A stretch of DNA of 64,000 nt from Merzomyia westermanni (taxonomy: Eukaryota > Arthropoda > Insecta > Diptera > Tephritidae): NCBI GenBank assembly GCA_949987695.1, contig OX465291.1:129523494-129587493 (forward strand), written 5' to 3'. Under the pieces are notes generated by a model that saw nothing but the letters and a program-made list of their open reading frames with translations, searched no databases and had not been told where the DNA came from. This document shows, in pieces, positions 12,491 to 24,011 of the stretch. Every line of letters starts with the position of its first letter. Within the stretch, counting starts at the first letter, position 1. A program made the translations under genes and the position numbers.

Positions 12491-12674
12491 CAAGGCGAAT
12501 TTATACCAGGTGATATCACGGCGAATTTGTTGCTCGATACACACACATACTTCATGTGTTTTGTTTTTCCTTTGGCGGCTTCTCCTGTCAGATTGCATAG
12601 AATTTTTTTATTTTGGCAGAAGAAGCCACTGCTTATATGTTCGTATGAGATCACCTGTACGTGAATTCGCCTTG
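12491..12674. mobile_element. hAT-like MITE with 8-bp target duplication
   Basis: The 184-bp element starts CAAGGCGAATTTA and ends with the complement of CAAGGCGAATTCA. Further inside, CCAGGTGAT and ATCACCTG extend the symmetry. The 8-bp duplication ATGTGATC flanks it at 12483-12490 and 12675-12682. An 8-bp duplication with short inverted ends fits the hAT superfamily. It is non-coding. Confidence 0.85.
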
Positions 12675-12996
12675 ATGTGATCGCTAGCTTTCTAAATCCG
12701 GCGTTTCACTCAAACTTTGTCATTTTGATGGTTTTATATTTTTATATGGATGCCCAATTTTTATGTTAAAATTGTTTACAAAATTATTTCCAAAACTTAA
12801 GATTAGATAAATAAAAAAAAAAAATGTTAAAACAAGTTTTACTCCTCAAATCTATGCTACACAACGATACACTAGTAAGTGTAGCCAATGGGCCCTAATC
12901 CCTTGGTTCTGGCCTACTAAACTTATTTGTAGTATTTCTGGACTCAAGAGCTTGACAAATCAACTTATGAAATTCCTTTTATCCCTCTCATTTCAG

Positions 12997-14753
12997 CAGG
13001 GATTTGGTTTCGAACCGGACATGGACATGGATATGGACATGGACATGTTTCCACGTAGCCGTCTCGGCCGCATGCATGACCCATTCGGCAGCTTTAATAA
13101 TTCACGTAAGTAGTCTAAGCCAATAACAAAAACTCCCAAGCATACTGACTTTTTATATGTTTCGTGTTTCCAGCAGATTTTGCAAATTTTCCTCAATTCA
13201 ATTCACTAGGTCGTCGACGCGCCGCCGATCACATGGGACGTGATGATGATTTCTTCAATCGCCTGCCATCAGAATTCCGCCAGTATATACCAGAAGGTTT
13301 TGGACACAGACGTGGCGGCGAAAGCGCCACATTGCCGCGCCAACATAGTGGCACACAGCATACACAACAGCAACAAGTGCCAGTGCAAGGTGGTGCACCA
13401 GCCGGCTACTATCAACCATATGTGCCCGCCGCCTCACCAGCCAATGGTGCACCACAAACGCCTTCAAAGAAATTATGCGATGCCGCCATACAAACCGAAG
13501 ATCCCACAGTGCGTGCCGGAGAAGATCAAGTGGATAACGCAGCACCACAACCGCATGTTGATAATCTCAAACAACATGGTCTACGCAATACAATGGATAT
13601 GGGCGTTAAGTCCGCCTTAGAGTCTGAGCAGGGTACGCGTGCACATTCGGCGCCACCACAAGAACAACAGCAGCCAGTAAATGGCAAGCGACAGACGCCG
13701 CCACCACAGGCCGGTCAGTCACAATTCGGTACACAAACTAGTCCACATGCACAGACTGGTGGCGCTAATGCTAGCCAACAACCGCAGTTCCATAAGGCTT
13801 ACTATCCGCCACAACAACAACCGCATCCACAACAACGACAACAGGCATCACCGCCACCACCACAAACTCCAGGCGGTACTTATGTGCGTACCATACCGAT
13901 CTTTGTCGAAGGACGTTCAGAGCCAATCATTAATGCTCACAAGGATATACCAAATCAGAATAGCGCACCACAAGCCACAGCTAATGCATCCGCTAGAGCA
14001 CCACAACAAAAGCAACAATATCAACCGCAGCCACAACAACAACAACAACAGCACCGTCCTACACCTATAAATACTCAGCAACAATCGCAAGGCGCTGTCC
14101 CACAAGGTGCAGCTGGTGTACCACCACAAACTCCACACACACTAGACTCGATCAGTAAAATTCAAGATATTCAACGTGATGTACTCAATCTCATGGGACA
14201 TGTAGAGAAATTCACTGGCAGGCGCCAAGACAAAGAATACGCCTATTTGGACGAGATGTTGACACGTAATTTACTCAAACTGGACACAATTGACACGAAT
14301 GGCAAAGATAGCATACGTCTAGCACGCAAGGAAGCTATCAAATGTATACAAGCTTCGATTAATGTGCTTGAGGCGAAAGCCAATGAGAATAGCAAAGCTG
14401 CACAACAGGCAGCAGAGGGCAGCGACAAAGCGTCTGAACAAGCCGCAACAACAGAAGCAGCCGCACAGGTGGAGCAGACTGCAGCGCGAAAGAGCGCATC
14501 CAAGGAAAAAGTTGAAGCCGCTACCGAACAAGTCGCTGTAAAAGCAGCAGAGTCAGAAACTGAACCAGCTGATGCTAAACAAATTCAAGCACCCATACCA
14601 TTGCCACCACCCGAAGGCATGCAAGTAGAAGATGCGTTGGCGGCGGCGGCTGCCAGTCTTGTGGCAAAGTCTGAGGCAGAGGCGGCGGCGGCGCCTACGG
14701 AAGGCGCAACAACTGAGGTGTCATCAAAGGATGCGGCAGAGTCGAGCAAATGA
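12997..14753 (+). CDS. stv: Starvin, BAG-domain co-chaperone (3' exons)
   Basis: Two exons are visible. The first is 12997 (or 13000)-13105, encoding a Met-Asp repeat and then FPRSRLGRMHDPFGSF; donor GTAAGT is at 13106. The second starts at 13174 (or 13177) and runs to the TGA at 14751-14753. Both acceptors are tandem CAGCAG, and phases join as Ser then Pro-Asp or His, then FANFPQF. A long Gln/Pro-rich middle is followed by a BAG domain (about 14148-14388: SKIQDIQRDVLNLMGHVEKF to IKCIQASINVLEAKA) and an Ala/Glu-rich tail. BAG domains bind the Hsp70 ATPase domain as nucleotide-exchange factors. Drosophila Starvin acts with Hsp70/HspB8 in chaperone-assisted autophagy in muscle and is stress-induced. 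The start codon and upstream exons were not found. Identity is from domain and layout memory. Confidence 0.88.
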
Positions 14754-15330
14754 TGATTGGAAAAGCGCATCTCCAGCGGCGCCAAGAGCTCTTCATCCAC
14801 ATACTCAGCCACATTTTCAACGCGTTTACATAGCATCATCAAACGAAAGTCGTAAAAAAACTTAGTTTCATATAAATCATGACTAAATGTAAAATTCGTT
14901 GTGTTAGAAATTTAACGAAAATTTAAGAAAAAAATATACGTATAACTTAGCTCGTACGTTTTTATTTCTTGCCGCTAAAAACTATTTTAGGGAGCATCGG
15001 GAAATTAAGTGTAAATGATAGATATAGTAAAAATACGCAACAAATTGTTGGTGTACTGTTTGAAATCTCTATCGAGAGGTCCACTCTTTTAGGGTTAAAT
15101 GCCTTCAGAGATCTCGAAGCAGCAACATCGTGTATGTGCAATCATCAATACCGTGGTCAGCTTTTTTTTCTCGCACACTTCAAACACATATCTGCTTTTG
15201 ACAGAGACCCCGATTTTGGACCAAATATCAGGGCAGGTGTACTGTGAGACGAGTGATCTATGCTCGTCGAGCGAGGACTTTACTTCTCATTCGAAGGTTG
15301 TGTAGACGAAGCACTTAAAAGAGGGCCGAG
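14754..15330. other. stv 3' UTR and non-coding spacer
   Basis: No canonical AATAAA follows the stv stop closely; an AATATA variant lies near 14932. I see no further gene. Confidence 0.4.
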
Positions 15331-15652
15331 GTTAGGGGTTTAGAATATGCCCGAGGTAGGCATACCGGTCGTAAGAGGCAACTAATATGCACAAAGGTAA
15401 TGACGTGCAACTCGATGGTTGATCTACGGATATGATTCCGCTCACCTCTCATTACCCATCTTCTCCTCCCTTTCGGAAGGAGGGGTGACATGACCTAGAA
15501 CGTTCCACTGGTCATACCAAATCGCTACCAAGACAGTCGGGCAGTACCGCAAGGGAGTTCCGGAGCGTACCGGCTTCATATCCCGCCAAGGACTATCAGT
15601 TCGACACCACTCCCCAAAACATTTCGGGAGTGTTTTTGTCGTTACAACAACA
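15331..15652 (+). mobile_element. CAA-tailed SINE, copy a
   Basis: This is a near full-length member of a repeated family: 5' GTTAGGGGTTTAGAATATGC, then GTAAGAGGC, CATTACCCATCTT, AAATCGCTACCA, GGCAGTACCGCAAGGGAGT, CCAAGGACT, a terminal hairpin (ACTCCCC with GGGAGTG) and TTTTTGTCGTTACAACAACA. It has no coding capacity. Similar copies are at 30452, 42800-43241 (-), 48388 and 50914. It lies 3' of starvin. Confidence 0.8.
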
Positions 15653-15765
15653 GCCAGGGTTATGGCTAAAGTTTCAATGTTCTTATTACATAATCCGCCC
15701 TTCGCTAACGTGTCCGTAATCTGCGCTGTTGTCTTCACCAAAGCTGCAGACGTTCTAGATGTTGC
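15653..15765 (-). pseudogene. Exon-like fragment of unknown gene, abutting a SINE tail
   Basis: On the - strand a good acceptor (pyrimidine tract then TTACAG) precedes 15765, and a frame opens reading ATSRTSAALVKTTAQITDTL then AKGGLCNKNIETLAIT. It looks amphipathic-helical and protein-like. It runs straight into the CAA tail of the SINE at 15652, with no donor site. I do not recognise the family. It could be a real exon cut by the insertion, a gene fragment, or chance. Confidence 0.35.
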
Positions 15766-15886
15766 CTGTAAGAAAAAGTTAAAATCTCGCATAGTAAATC
15801 TTACAAAAACTACATAGATTACGCGGTTCCTAAAAGTAAAACACAAATAGTGCGCCTGAATGTACGCTACAAATTTATAATGATAA

Positions 15887-15953
15887 GGGCCGTTCTTGGT
15901 TATCTGTCAAACAAAGTACCGGTTAGCGTTAAAGGATATTGAGAAAACGGCCC
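15887..15953. mobile_element. 67-bp PIF/Harbinger-like mini-MITE
   Basis: It starts GGGCCGTT and ends AACGGCCC, with TAA on both sides (15884-15886 and 15954-15956). The 3-bp TAA duplication and GGGCC ends fit PIF/Harbinger. A related 116-bp element lies at 16558-16673. Confidence 0.75.
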
Positions 15954-16341
15954 TAAGTGTTAATAAGACGCGCTCCTGCCAACCACCTATGGATAAAAAT
16001 TCGGTCTAAACATTGAGTGACGCGAACCAAAAAAAGGGGATTATTTTTATGAGAGAGGTTTATTTTTAAACCTGGTGGTTAGCCACGGTTGTTAGGCTTT
16101 GCATCTCATATAAACCACAGTTGGTTGCTTAATTTCTTTCTGCCTGTTAGAGGAGTCATTTAATATTTTCTTATATGAAGCAGGACCAAACTTATACCGT
16201 CGCCAGATTGTAAAAGTGAATCATGCTGAATGCTACTCACGCAAATGTATACGCTATGACCATAACCCTCAGATATCTGCTTTACCGACTCACCCAGCGG
16301 ATTGTGTCAAAAGAATTTTGACGTTTGACTGCAATTGTAAG

Positions 16342-16755
16342 TAGTTGTGTTCGGTGAGGATAAAATTTTTAAAAATTGTATAAATTATATAAAATTTTTA
16401 CTGTGAAGTGTTCGGTGACACAAAACACTTGAAGCGAGAGAGCGCATTTTGGCAATTCAGAGTGTTGCAAGTTTCTGCTGAATTTCACTCGTGACACATG
16501 AAAGCAACAACAAATATTTAAAAATTTGAGCTACAGCTGTTTTGCTTGCAAGTTTTAGGGCCACTTTCATAAAGGCCGGTTAAGCCTAATCGGCGATTAA
16601 TTTGACAGCTAACCGTACAAAATACGTCAATTAAACTGCGGTTAGCAGTTACCGGCTTTTATGAAAGCGGCCCTTAACTGACTTCTGTTCGGCGAAAACT
16701 TTTTAATTTTGGTGTTTCGAGAGAGTTTTACGTCATACTCACTTAACTGACAGCT
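16342..16755 (+). mobile_element. MITE family 1, copy 2, carrying a nested MITE
   Basis: The left end TAGTTGTGTTCGGTGAGG matches the other two family members. The right terminal inverted repeat is missing: the copy stops at about GACAGCTAG, where the others continue to GTCACCGAACA. A second element sits inside at 16558-16673. Confidence 0.75.
16558..16673. mobile_element. 116-bp PIF/Harbinger-like MITE nested in MITE family 1
   Basis: The left end GGGCCACTTTCATAAAGGCC is mirrored on the right by GGGCCGCTTTCATAAAAGCC read on the other strand. TTA flanks both sides (16555-16557 and 16674-16676). Removing it restores the family 1 phrase CAAGTTTT..ACTGAC, so it inserted later than its host. Confidence 0.85.
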
Positions 16756-17482
16756 AGTTATGATTAATTTGTTTGGAAAATTTTAATTTGTGGAAAATTG
16801 TACTTAATTGCAATTTATTTCAACTTAAATGAAGCGGAAAATAATGCAGCATGTGTCAGACGGCTTGTGAGGGATAGAGCACTCAAAATTTTCAAACTGA
16901 CCGAAGGCGAGTAAGTGAAATGAATAATAAAGTAATAATCTTATATATAAATGGACAAGATGAATGAAATGTAGAACCGTTTTCTACTAAACTATAATTC
17001 TAAGGTATACAAATTATATATGTATAGATAGGAAATTTTGAGGTGTACTTTTATCCGTAAATAAAAAAAATTTTAAAAATCATTTTAATATAAAAAATTT
17101 TACATAAAAGTCACACCACTACACATTCACTTATTCACACTATAGACACGCTGTGTGTGTGTGTACTGGCTTTTTGTGTACTATGCTGAATCGTGAGCAT
17201 GGCCGAGGAGTTGCTTTGTAGGAAAAAATTAAGAGCCGTAGTAGTGTGAGTAGACTTGCCATGCATGTTTTTGTGTTATTCGTGTGGTCGGCTCTCACTG
17301 TGAGTGCGAAGAGTTGGTAGTGGACCAATGAAAAATAAGTATTCACACTATAGATACTCTGTTGTGTCATGCATTTTTGCTTTAGTTGTTGTTATTGTAT
17401 TGATTACTGGCTACGATGCCCAGTGTCAGCTGCTCTCCTGAGAGCACGAAAAGTTGCTTTGTTGGATACATTAAACAAGCTT
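16756..17482. other. Non-coding flank of the I-like element
   Basis: No gene is supported. ATTCACACTATAGA recurs at about 17132 and 17340, each followed by a CTCTG or GCTGTGTG phrase, suggesting a small local duplication. Confidence 0.4.
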
Positions 17483-17709
17483 TATATTGCTGATACAGTC
17501 GCCGACTATCATTCATAGCGTTCAGACGTTGTTTTTCTCAGTGACTAGTTGTGACTTACACTTGTTATTGTGTTAAAGTTCCGTTAATCTTTTTAGTTTT
17601 CTCTATCCTCATTCGTACCGTTTGACATTTTGCTTTATTTTTATTTATTTTTTTTTCATTAAATCCACGTGCAAATTAACTTTAAGTTTGCGTAAAAACA
17701 ACTATAAAA

Positions 17710-18924
17710 ATGTCGCCGGGACCTCCGGATAGGTCACCGAATCGCTTTGCTGTGTTAAGTGATTATGTCGACCTTCCAAGCAGGAAGAAACCAAAAAACA
17801 ACCCTAAACAAGACAATTTTCCAAGACTTCGTCCAAAGAGCTATAACCCCAAATTCATCCTAATCTCGTCTGCGGATAGCACTAAACCACTATCTCAACT
17901 GAGCCCCTTTGCCATTAAAAAATCAATTGAAGCTATATCTACGGAAATAGACTCAGTTACTCAGCTCCGAGATGGCAATATGCTAGTATTGACGCGCAAC
18001 GCTCAAGTAGCAGAGAGATTCCAAAAAATCAAAACGTTCCCTAACCTTTGCCCAATTAATGTAAAGTTACATGACACCTTGAACTCAGTAAAAGGCGTAA
18101 TCTACGCTCCTTGCCTTAAACACGTCGAAGAAGAGGAAATAACTCGTGAAATGAAGGACCAAAAGGTCACAGATGTGTACAAATTTAGGCGCCAAATTGA
18201 TGGCAAAACCATTTACACTGGCCAAATGGTGTTAACTTTTGATCTTTATCGACTCCCTGATACCGTTGAAGTGGCCTGGTACAAAGTCAAAGTACAACCT
18301 TACATCCCAAACCCAATGCGGTGTAGGACCTGCCAGAAACTGGGACACACGCAGAAAAGGTGCACCAACAATCCAACGTGCGATAATTGCAGCCTCCCAC
18401 CTCACAATCCTGACAAATGCGTCAGAACCCAATGCGCCAACTGCGCTGAAGAACACTCCTCATCAGACCGAAACTGCCCTAAATTCATCCAGGCCAAGGA
18501 AATTCTCAAAATTAAAACCCTCGAAAGATGCAGCATGAGCGAAGCACGCCTTAAATATAAAAACAATTTACCCCTATCTCAACGCTTAGCCTCTTACGCC
18601 ACTGCTGCAAAAAGTGGCACAACCTCAAACATTGATTTGACAAGTCCAAATAAAACCAATGCCGAAATAAATACCTCCACAATCCCCAGTTTATCAACAA
18701 AAAACACGCATACCATAAGAAATAACTCCACCAACTTACTTGAAAATTCTACTACTACTTCCTCTGAAACTCTTTCATTTCAACAAATCAATAAACCAAC
18801 TATCCAATATAGCACAACATCTGAACCAAACTCAACACAACAAATGTCACCAATATCTCTTTTTACTCAAAATCTACTTAAAAATAACGAATACTACCCC
18901 CTCGATGGATTATTCCATCGATGA
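17710..18924 (+). CDS. I-like element ORF1, Gag-like RNA-binding protein
   Basis: This intact 404-aa frame starts MSPGPPDRSPNRFAVL. In I-type elements ORF1 coats element RNA and accompanies it to the nucleus. The C-terminal half shows Cys/His knuckles: CRTCQKLGHTQKRC, then CDNCSLPPHNPDKC, then CANCAEEHSSSDRNC (about residues 200-255). A basic N-terminus and a Ser/Thr/Asn-rich tail complete it. Its TGA at 18922-18924 overlaps an ATG at 18921 (ATGA), which opens the ORF2 frame. Confidence 0.9.
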   Translation: MSPGPPDRSPNRFAVLSDYVDLPSRKKPKNNPKQDNFPRLRPKSYNPKFILISSADSTKPLSQLSPFAIKKSIEAISTEIDSVTQLRDGNMLVLTRNAQVAERFQKIKTFPNLCPINVKLHDTLNSVKGVIYAPCLKHVEEEEITREMKDQKVTDVYKFRRQIDGKTIYTGQMVLTFDLYRLPDTVEVAWYKVKVQPYIPNPMRCRTCQKLGHTQKRCTNNPTCDNCSLPPHNPDKCVRTQCANCAEEHSSSDRNCPKFIQAKEILKIKTLERCSMSEARLKYKNNLPLSQRLASYATAAKSGTTSNIDLTSPNKTNAEINTSTIPSLSTKNTHTIRNNSTNLLENSTTTSSETLSFQQINKPTIQYSTTSEPNSTQQMSPISLFTQNLLKNNEYYPLDGLFHR

Positions 18925-21900
18925 TTTATAAATCTAACCCCTCCCAAGTACCTCGCATCTGTAAAGTTCACCTTTACAAAAGACAGAGCACCTCGTCCCT
19001 CCCCCTCATGAACCTGAATATTCTTCAGTGGAATATGAAAGGCTTCTACAACAACTTATCTGAACTTCAATTACTAATCAAAGAATATAACCCAACTCTA
19101 ATCGCAATCCAAGAAACACATGTCTGCCACAACTCCAATCCAACTTTTCTTAACAGCTACTCCACCTACTTTGCAAACTCTCCGGCCAATACAACATCCA
19201 AACAGGGCGTGGGTATAGCAATAAAGAGCTACATCCCACATAAAAAAATCGAAGTAAACTCTCAACTGCAAGCAGTAATGGTCGAGATTGAATTGAGTAT
19301 AAAATTCACAATAGTATCCGTATATATTCCACCTTGTCAAAAGTTTAGTAGTAGAGACTTAACTGAAATTTTCAATTCAGTCAACACTCCAATTATAGTA
19401 CTTGGGGATTTCAATGGTTGGAATAACCTATGGGGTGCCCCCTCCGACAATCATCGAGGACGTATTATAGAAAATGCCATAAGGTTATCCGATCTGAGCT
19501 TTTTGAATGATGGCAGCCCGACTCATTTTTCCACCCACTCTTCCTTCTCCCACGTCGACATATCCCTTTTCCCCTTTTCTCCCCTCCACTGTTTCCTCTT
19601 ATAAAATGGCAGACACTTAATGATCTCCATAACAGCGATCACTTCCCAATTATCCTAAATTTCTCATTGAACCCTAATGTCTCTTATCGTACAAAAACCC
19701 CACCCAAATTCCTATTAGATCTCGCCGACTGGGAAAACTACAAAAAGGAGGTTCATTTCGAATTAAATGCGCGGACCGAATCAAACTATCCAAACCACGA
19801 AGCTTCTAGCATTGCTAAATCCATACGCGTGGCTGCAAACCACTGCATTCCCCAAGCATCGCCCTCCCGTAAAACTCACGTACCCTGGTGGAATAAGGAG
19901 CTTACGCTTCTCAGAAGAGATAAAATGCAACCTTGGCATAAATTTAAAAATAATCCTACACCCCCAAACCTCATAAAATTCAAAAAATGCAACGCCATAT
20001 TCCGGAAGGAGATGAAAGCGCAAAAACAATTAAGTTTCCAAAAATTTACCGAATCTATTTCCCCTAACTCTTCAGTGTCCGAGATTTGGAATAAAATCAA
20101 CAGACTATGCCATAGGAATCCACATACACCGGTAATTGCAATTAAAACCAACCACTACACATCCTCCGATCCATCCTCCGATCCATCCGTGAATTCGGTA
20201 GAGTGTGGTCGAATCTTTCGTCCGACACAAACTTCTCCAGCCGCTATAGAGACGCAAAAAGTCACGCCGTACGCCATATTGAACCCCCTCGAGAGATACA
20301 TCCAAAAGCTGCTCTCATCGAGAAGCCAATTTCAATGATCGAACTACGAACTTGCATTGGCAAAGCAAAAGGTAAAACACCCGGTTTCGATCGAATTTCG
20401 TATAAGATGATCAGGGAAATGCCGGCCATAGGTTTATCCCGCTTATTGCAACTCTACAACTCCATCTTTGACACGGGCATCATCCCTCAAAATTGGAAAA
20501 TTGCTACCATTATTCCCATACCAAAGCCAAATAAGAACCCAATCTCAACCGATGGATACCGCCCTATTTCCCTCCTTTCATGCCTTTCCAAAGTCATAGA
20601 GCGAATAATAGCAAACCGTATCTCCTGGTTTACCGAGACGCAACAACTTATTAATTCTAACCAAGTTGCCTTCAGACCCAACAGAGGATGCACTGATGCT
20701 CTTCTTCACATTGACTATTATGTCACGAAAGCACTCTCAGCACGCAACCATGTTTCTATTCTTTCGCTCGACTTTGAGAAAGCATTTGACCGAGTTGGAC
20801 CACATGCCATTCTAAACCGTTTCCGCCTGTGGGGAGTAGGCCCCAAAATATTCTACTTTGTTAAATCTTTCCTAACCAATAGAAAGTTTCGAGTACGAAT
20901 CAAAAATATATTCTCTGACGTATATCCGCTAGAAAATGGTATCCCGCAGGGCTCGCCATTATCCGTAATATTGTTCAGCATTGCATTTAATGAAATAAGC
21001 AACATTATAAAATCTAACAATTTTGTGGATCATTGCCTTTATGCCGACGATGTCTATATACTCTGCAAAAAAAACAACAACGCAGAAACCAACCTAATTT
21101 TTAAAGATCTTATAAAGGATATCCTGAGCTGGGGTGACTACTCTGGAGCCAAGATATCCTTAGCCAAAACTAAAAATTTCCATATATGTAGAAAACATTC
21201 GTGTGACTTTCACAATCGCACATTAACAATAAATAACATAGAAATCGAAAATGTAAAACAATTGAAGATTTTAGGTATTATGTTTACGCATAACTACCGA
21301 TGGACATGTCACTTTTTCTATCTTAAAAAAGCATTAGCTGCCAGAATTAATATTATTACGTATCTTGCTAGTAAGAAATGTCATGTACACATCGATACTC
21401 TTATATATTTAACCAAAACGCTACTGCTAAGTAAAATCGACTATGGCGTCTTCCTCTTCTGGAATTCCCCAAAATCTACTATCAACATAATCAAGCCAAC
21501 ATACCACCAAGCAGCAAGATCAAGTGTATACGCATTCCGAACGACTCCCGTAAGAAACATCCTAGCTGAAGCCGGCTTACCGTCTATCGAAGAGAGAATA
21601 TACCAAGTCCATGCGAGACTCATCCCTAAACTTCTACTGCCAACCAATTCGATCATCGATAATGACACCAAAAATATTAACAGCAGCAGTCGGCCTCAAA
21701 GATTTCCATCTACAATGCACCAAATACTCGAAATCGCCAACGAACTTGAATTACCCATCACAACCGAGAGCTACCAAGCACAAAACCCACCGTGGGAAAT
21801 CAAAAACAAGTCATGTGACTTTGCTCTATCCATGTTTAAAAAGAACACTACATCTCCAGAGGTCTACCATACCATGTTCAAAGAGCGCAGAGAATACTAT

Positions 21901-23091
21901 GAAGCCGAAAACTGGACTCTATGGTTTACAGATGGGTCAAAATCTGAACAAACACCTGCGAGCTTCGCTGTGGTCGACTCAAACGGAGACACTTTAAGGA
22001 TGCAAATTTTACTGGACTACACATCTGTTTTCACTGCAGAAGCAGTCGCTATCAACTCTGCAATATGTTTGGCCTTGGAAAACAACTATAAAACCCTCAT
22101 ATGTACCGATAGCAAGTCCGTCATGCTAGCTATTCAAAACCCATTATCTAACTCAAGTACAATAAGCCGAATTAGAGACGTGCTCATAGACAACGAGGAA
22201 GCAATACGTCTACTCTGGATACCAGGGCATATTGGAATCCATGGAAACGAAAAAGCAGACAGTGCAGCTAAATCAGCCTCCCTAACTCCCGTAACAAAAG
22301 ATCCCACACTTGAAAAGAAAGACATGCGCACATTTATCAAGCGATATCTCCACGCCAAGACGAAACATGAGTGGCAAAACTACACCCACCATCATTACAC
22401 TGCCGTAAACAGAGACTTCACTCCGCCTCAATATCCAACCGACATATCAAAGTCGCATATAAAACTCTTCTCTCGGATACGCCTTGGGCATACTTCGAGC
22501 ACGCATGAACATCTTCTCTCCGGTGAGCCAACCCCTGCCTGTGCACATTGCGGCGAAACTACCTCATTAAACCATATATTCGTGGAATGTTCTGAGTTGA
22601 CAGACGTCAGAAACCATTACCTCAGAAGAAACTGGACTCTCTCTTTCTCTCTTTATGGCGCGATATACAACAGGTATATCATCATAAACCTCCTAAGAGA
22701 TTTTTGCGCCAAGCTTCTCTTCCAATTTGTGGTGTGCCGATTTGAATTTTCCCTACAAATTGGTGGGACCTACAGTTTTTTGCCGACTCCGAACGGCATC
22801 TACAAAGGAGACGAATTTTTGCTGAGAAGCCTGTCATGGCAGAAATACACTCGGAGAGTTTGCCAAACCACTGCCGAGGGGCGACCCCGTTTTGAAAAAC
22901 TTTTTTCAAATCACTTTTGATGTTACCTGTACCAGGGCTCGAACCATGGACCTTCGGTGTGGTAGGCCGGCAACACTACCTTCACACCACGGCGGCCGCG
23001 AAGAAACTGGACTGAACTCCTAAAAAACCCCACCAAAGAGAACATCAACTCCATCTACAACTTTATGAACCACATCCGAGTCCGAATTTGA
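18921..23091 (+). pseudogene. I-like element ORF2 (endonuclease, RT, RNase H), broken
   Basis: The first frame (18921-19604; next Met at 19008) holds an AP-type endonuclease (LNILQWNMKG, IQETH, GDFNGWN). The reading then moves by -1 near 19570-19600 and again by -1 near 20190-20200. The third frame carries the RT, including the YADD box at 21040-21051, and RNase H (WFTDGSKS to WIPGHIGIHGNEKAD, about 21925-22290). The C-terminal Cys/His region (CAHCGETTSLNHIFVEC) follows. A SINE with its duplicated target adds 375 bp at 22639-23013; the frame first stops inside it at 22918-22920, and element sequence resumes and would end at 23089-23091. Inactive copy. Confidence 0.9.
22639..22999 (-). mobile_element. 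tRNA-derived SINE nested in I-like ORF2
   Basis: A 14-bp duplication, GAAGAAACTGGACT, flanks it (22625-22638 and 23000-23013). Read on the - strand it begins GGCCGCCGTGGTGTGAAGG, with an A-box-like TGGTGTGAAGG (22979-22989) and a B box GGTTCGAGCCC (22935-22945), as in tRNA genes. The body contains the block GGTCCCACCAATTTGTAGGG, and the 3' end lies near ATCGCGCC. From memory, similar SINE bodies are widespread in flies. It is non-coding; RNA polymerase III transcription is expected. Confidence 0.9.
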
Positions 23092-23384
23092 ATAGTTTAC
23101 AAAACCTAAAACACAACAAAAAACACAAGCAAAATCTACCCATTAAATATACTTGCATATCTTTCACCAAATCATTATCTACATAACGCAATAAATTCTA
23201 GCAATAAGACATTTTGTTTTATCTATGTATATTCACAGAGCTGATAGCCCTGGCAGGTAATGCTCGCTTAATGTTAACATATTAATTAAGTTAATTTGTT
23301 AATAAATAATAATAATAATATATTGCTGATACCTACAAACAGGGTTTACAGAAATAAAATAAATGATTACTCATAAAGAGTATT

Positions 23385-23700
23385 AAACACCGAAGAAAAT
23401 TAAAGGAAAATAGAGGAAAGGAAGGAAAATTAAAGGAAAGAAAAGGATAAGGAAAGGAAAGTAAGGAAAGGGAAGGGAATGGAAAGGAAGGAAAATTAAA
23501 GAAAAGAAAGGAATGGTAAGGAAATGAAACGAAGGGGAAAGAAAGAAAATAAAAGGAAGAGAAGGGAAAGGAAAAGAAGTTTGAGGAAAGGAAAAAATGA
23601 AATAAGAGAGTAAAAGTAGAAATCAAGGAAAATAAAAATATGTTAGAGGAAAGGAACGACATAGAAAGGAAAAAAAAGGCGGATAAAAGATACAGCAAAA
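23385..23700. repeat. GGAAA-rich polypurine tract
   Basis: The + strand is almost purely A and G in GGAAA/GGAAAA units, with few interruptions. The long - strand frame across it (Phe/Ser/Leu-rich) is a low-complexity artefact. Confidence 0.8.
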
Positions 23701-24011
23701 AAATAAAATAAAATTTACTGGTTGAATTTCAACCACTGGGCGAACTCTAGTACAAATTAAATTCACAAACTGTTTGCTCCAAAGGTACGTTAGGCATTTT
23801 CGATTAAATAGAAATATGAACACATTTGAAGCCTAATTTGCAGTAATATCGCTCTAGTGATTATATCGACAGCACTCGACAAAATTGTATTTATGCCTTC
23901 GAGTCTTAGCTGAAGGAAGTTACCAATATGAAGTTAGCAAAGATTACATGCTTGGAATGGTAACCAACAGTTTCGAAAGTATTTTCACAACTTCTTGGCG
24001 TAATGGAGTCT

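Larger units (their letters stand above)
17497..23318 (+). mobile_element. Full-length I-like non-LTR retrotransposon
   Basis: The element is bounded by the 14-bp duplication TATATTGCTGATAC (17483-17496 and 23319-23332). Its 5' end starts AGTCGCCGACT and its 3' end is a TAA repeat, as in Drosophila I factors. The order is: 5' leader, ORF1 with three CCHC-type knuckles, ORF2 with endonuclease, reverse transcriptase and RNase H, and 3' UTR (23092-23318). Frameshifts and a nested SINE make this copy dead, although both ends are intact. Confidence 0.93.

Noticed and set aside
13255..14842. Antisense and alternate-frame ORFs across starvin
   Set aside because: They are shadows of a Gln/Ala/Pro-rich coding exon.
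15442..15846. 134-aa - strand frame as a full gene
   Set aside because: Most of it is antisense SINE; only the part from 15653 to 15765 looks exon-like.
22925..22995. Genuine tRNA gene on the - strand
   Set aside because: The boxes are present but the acceptor stem does not close, and the sequence continues as a SINE flanked by a target duplication.
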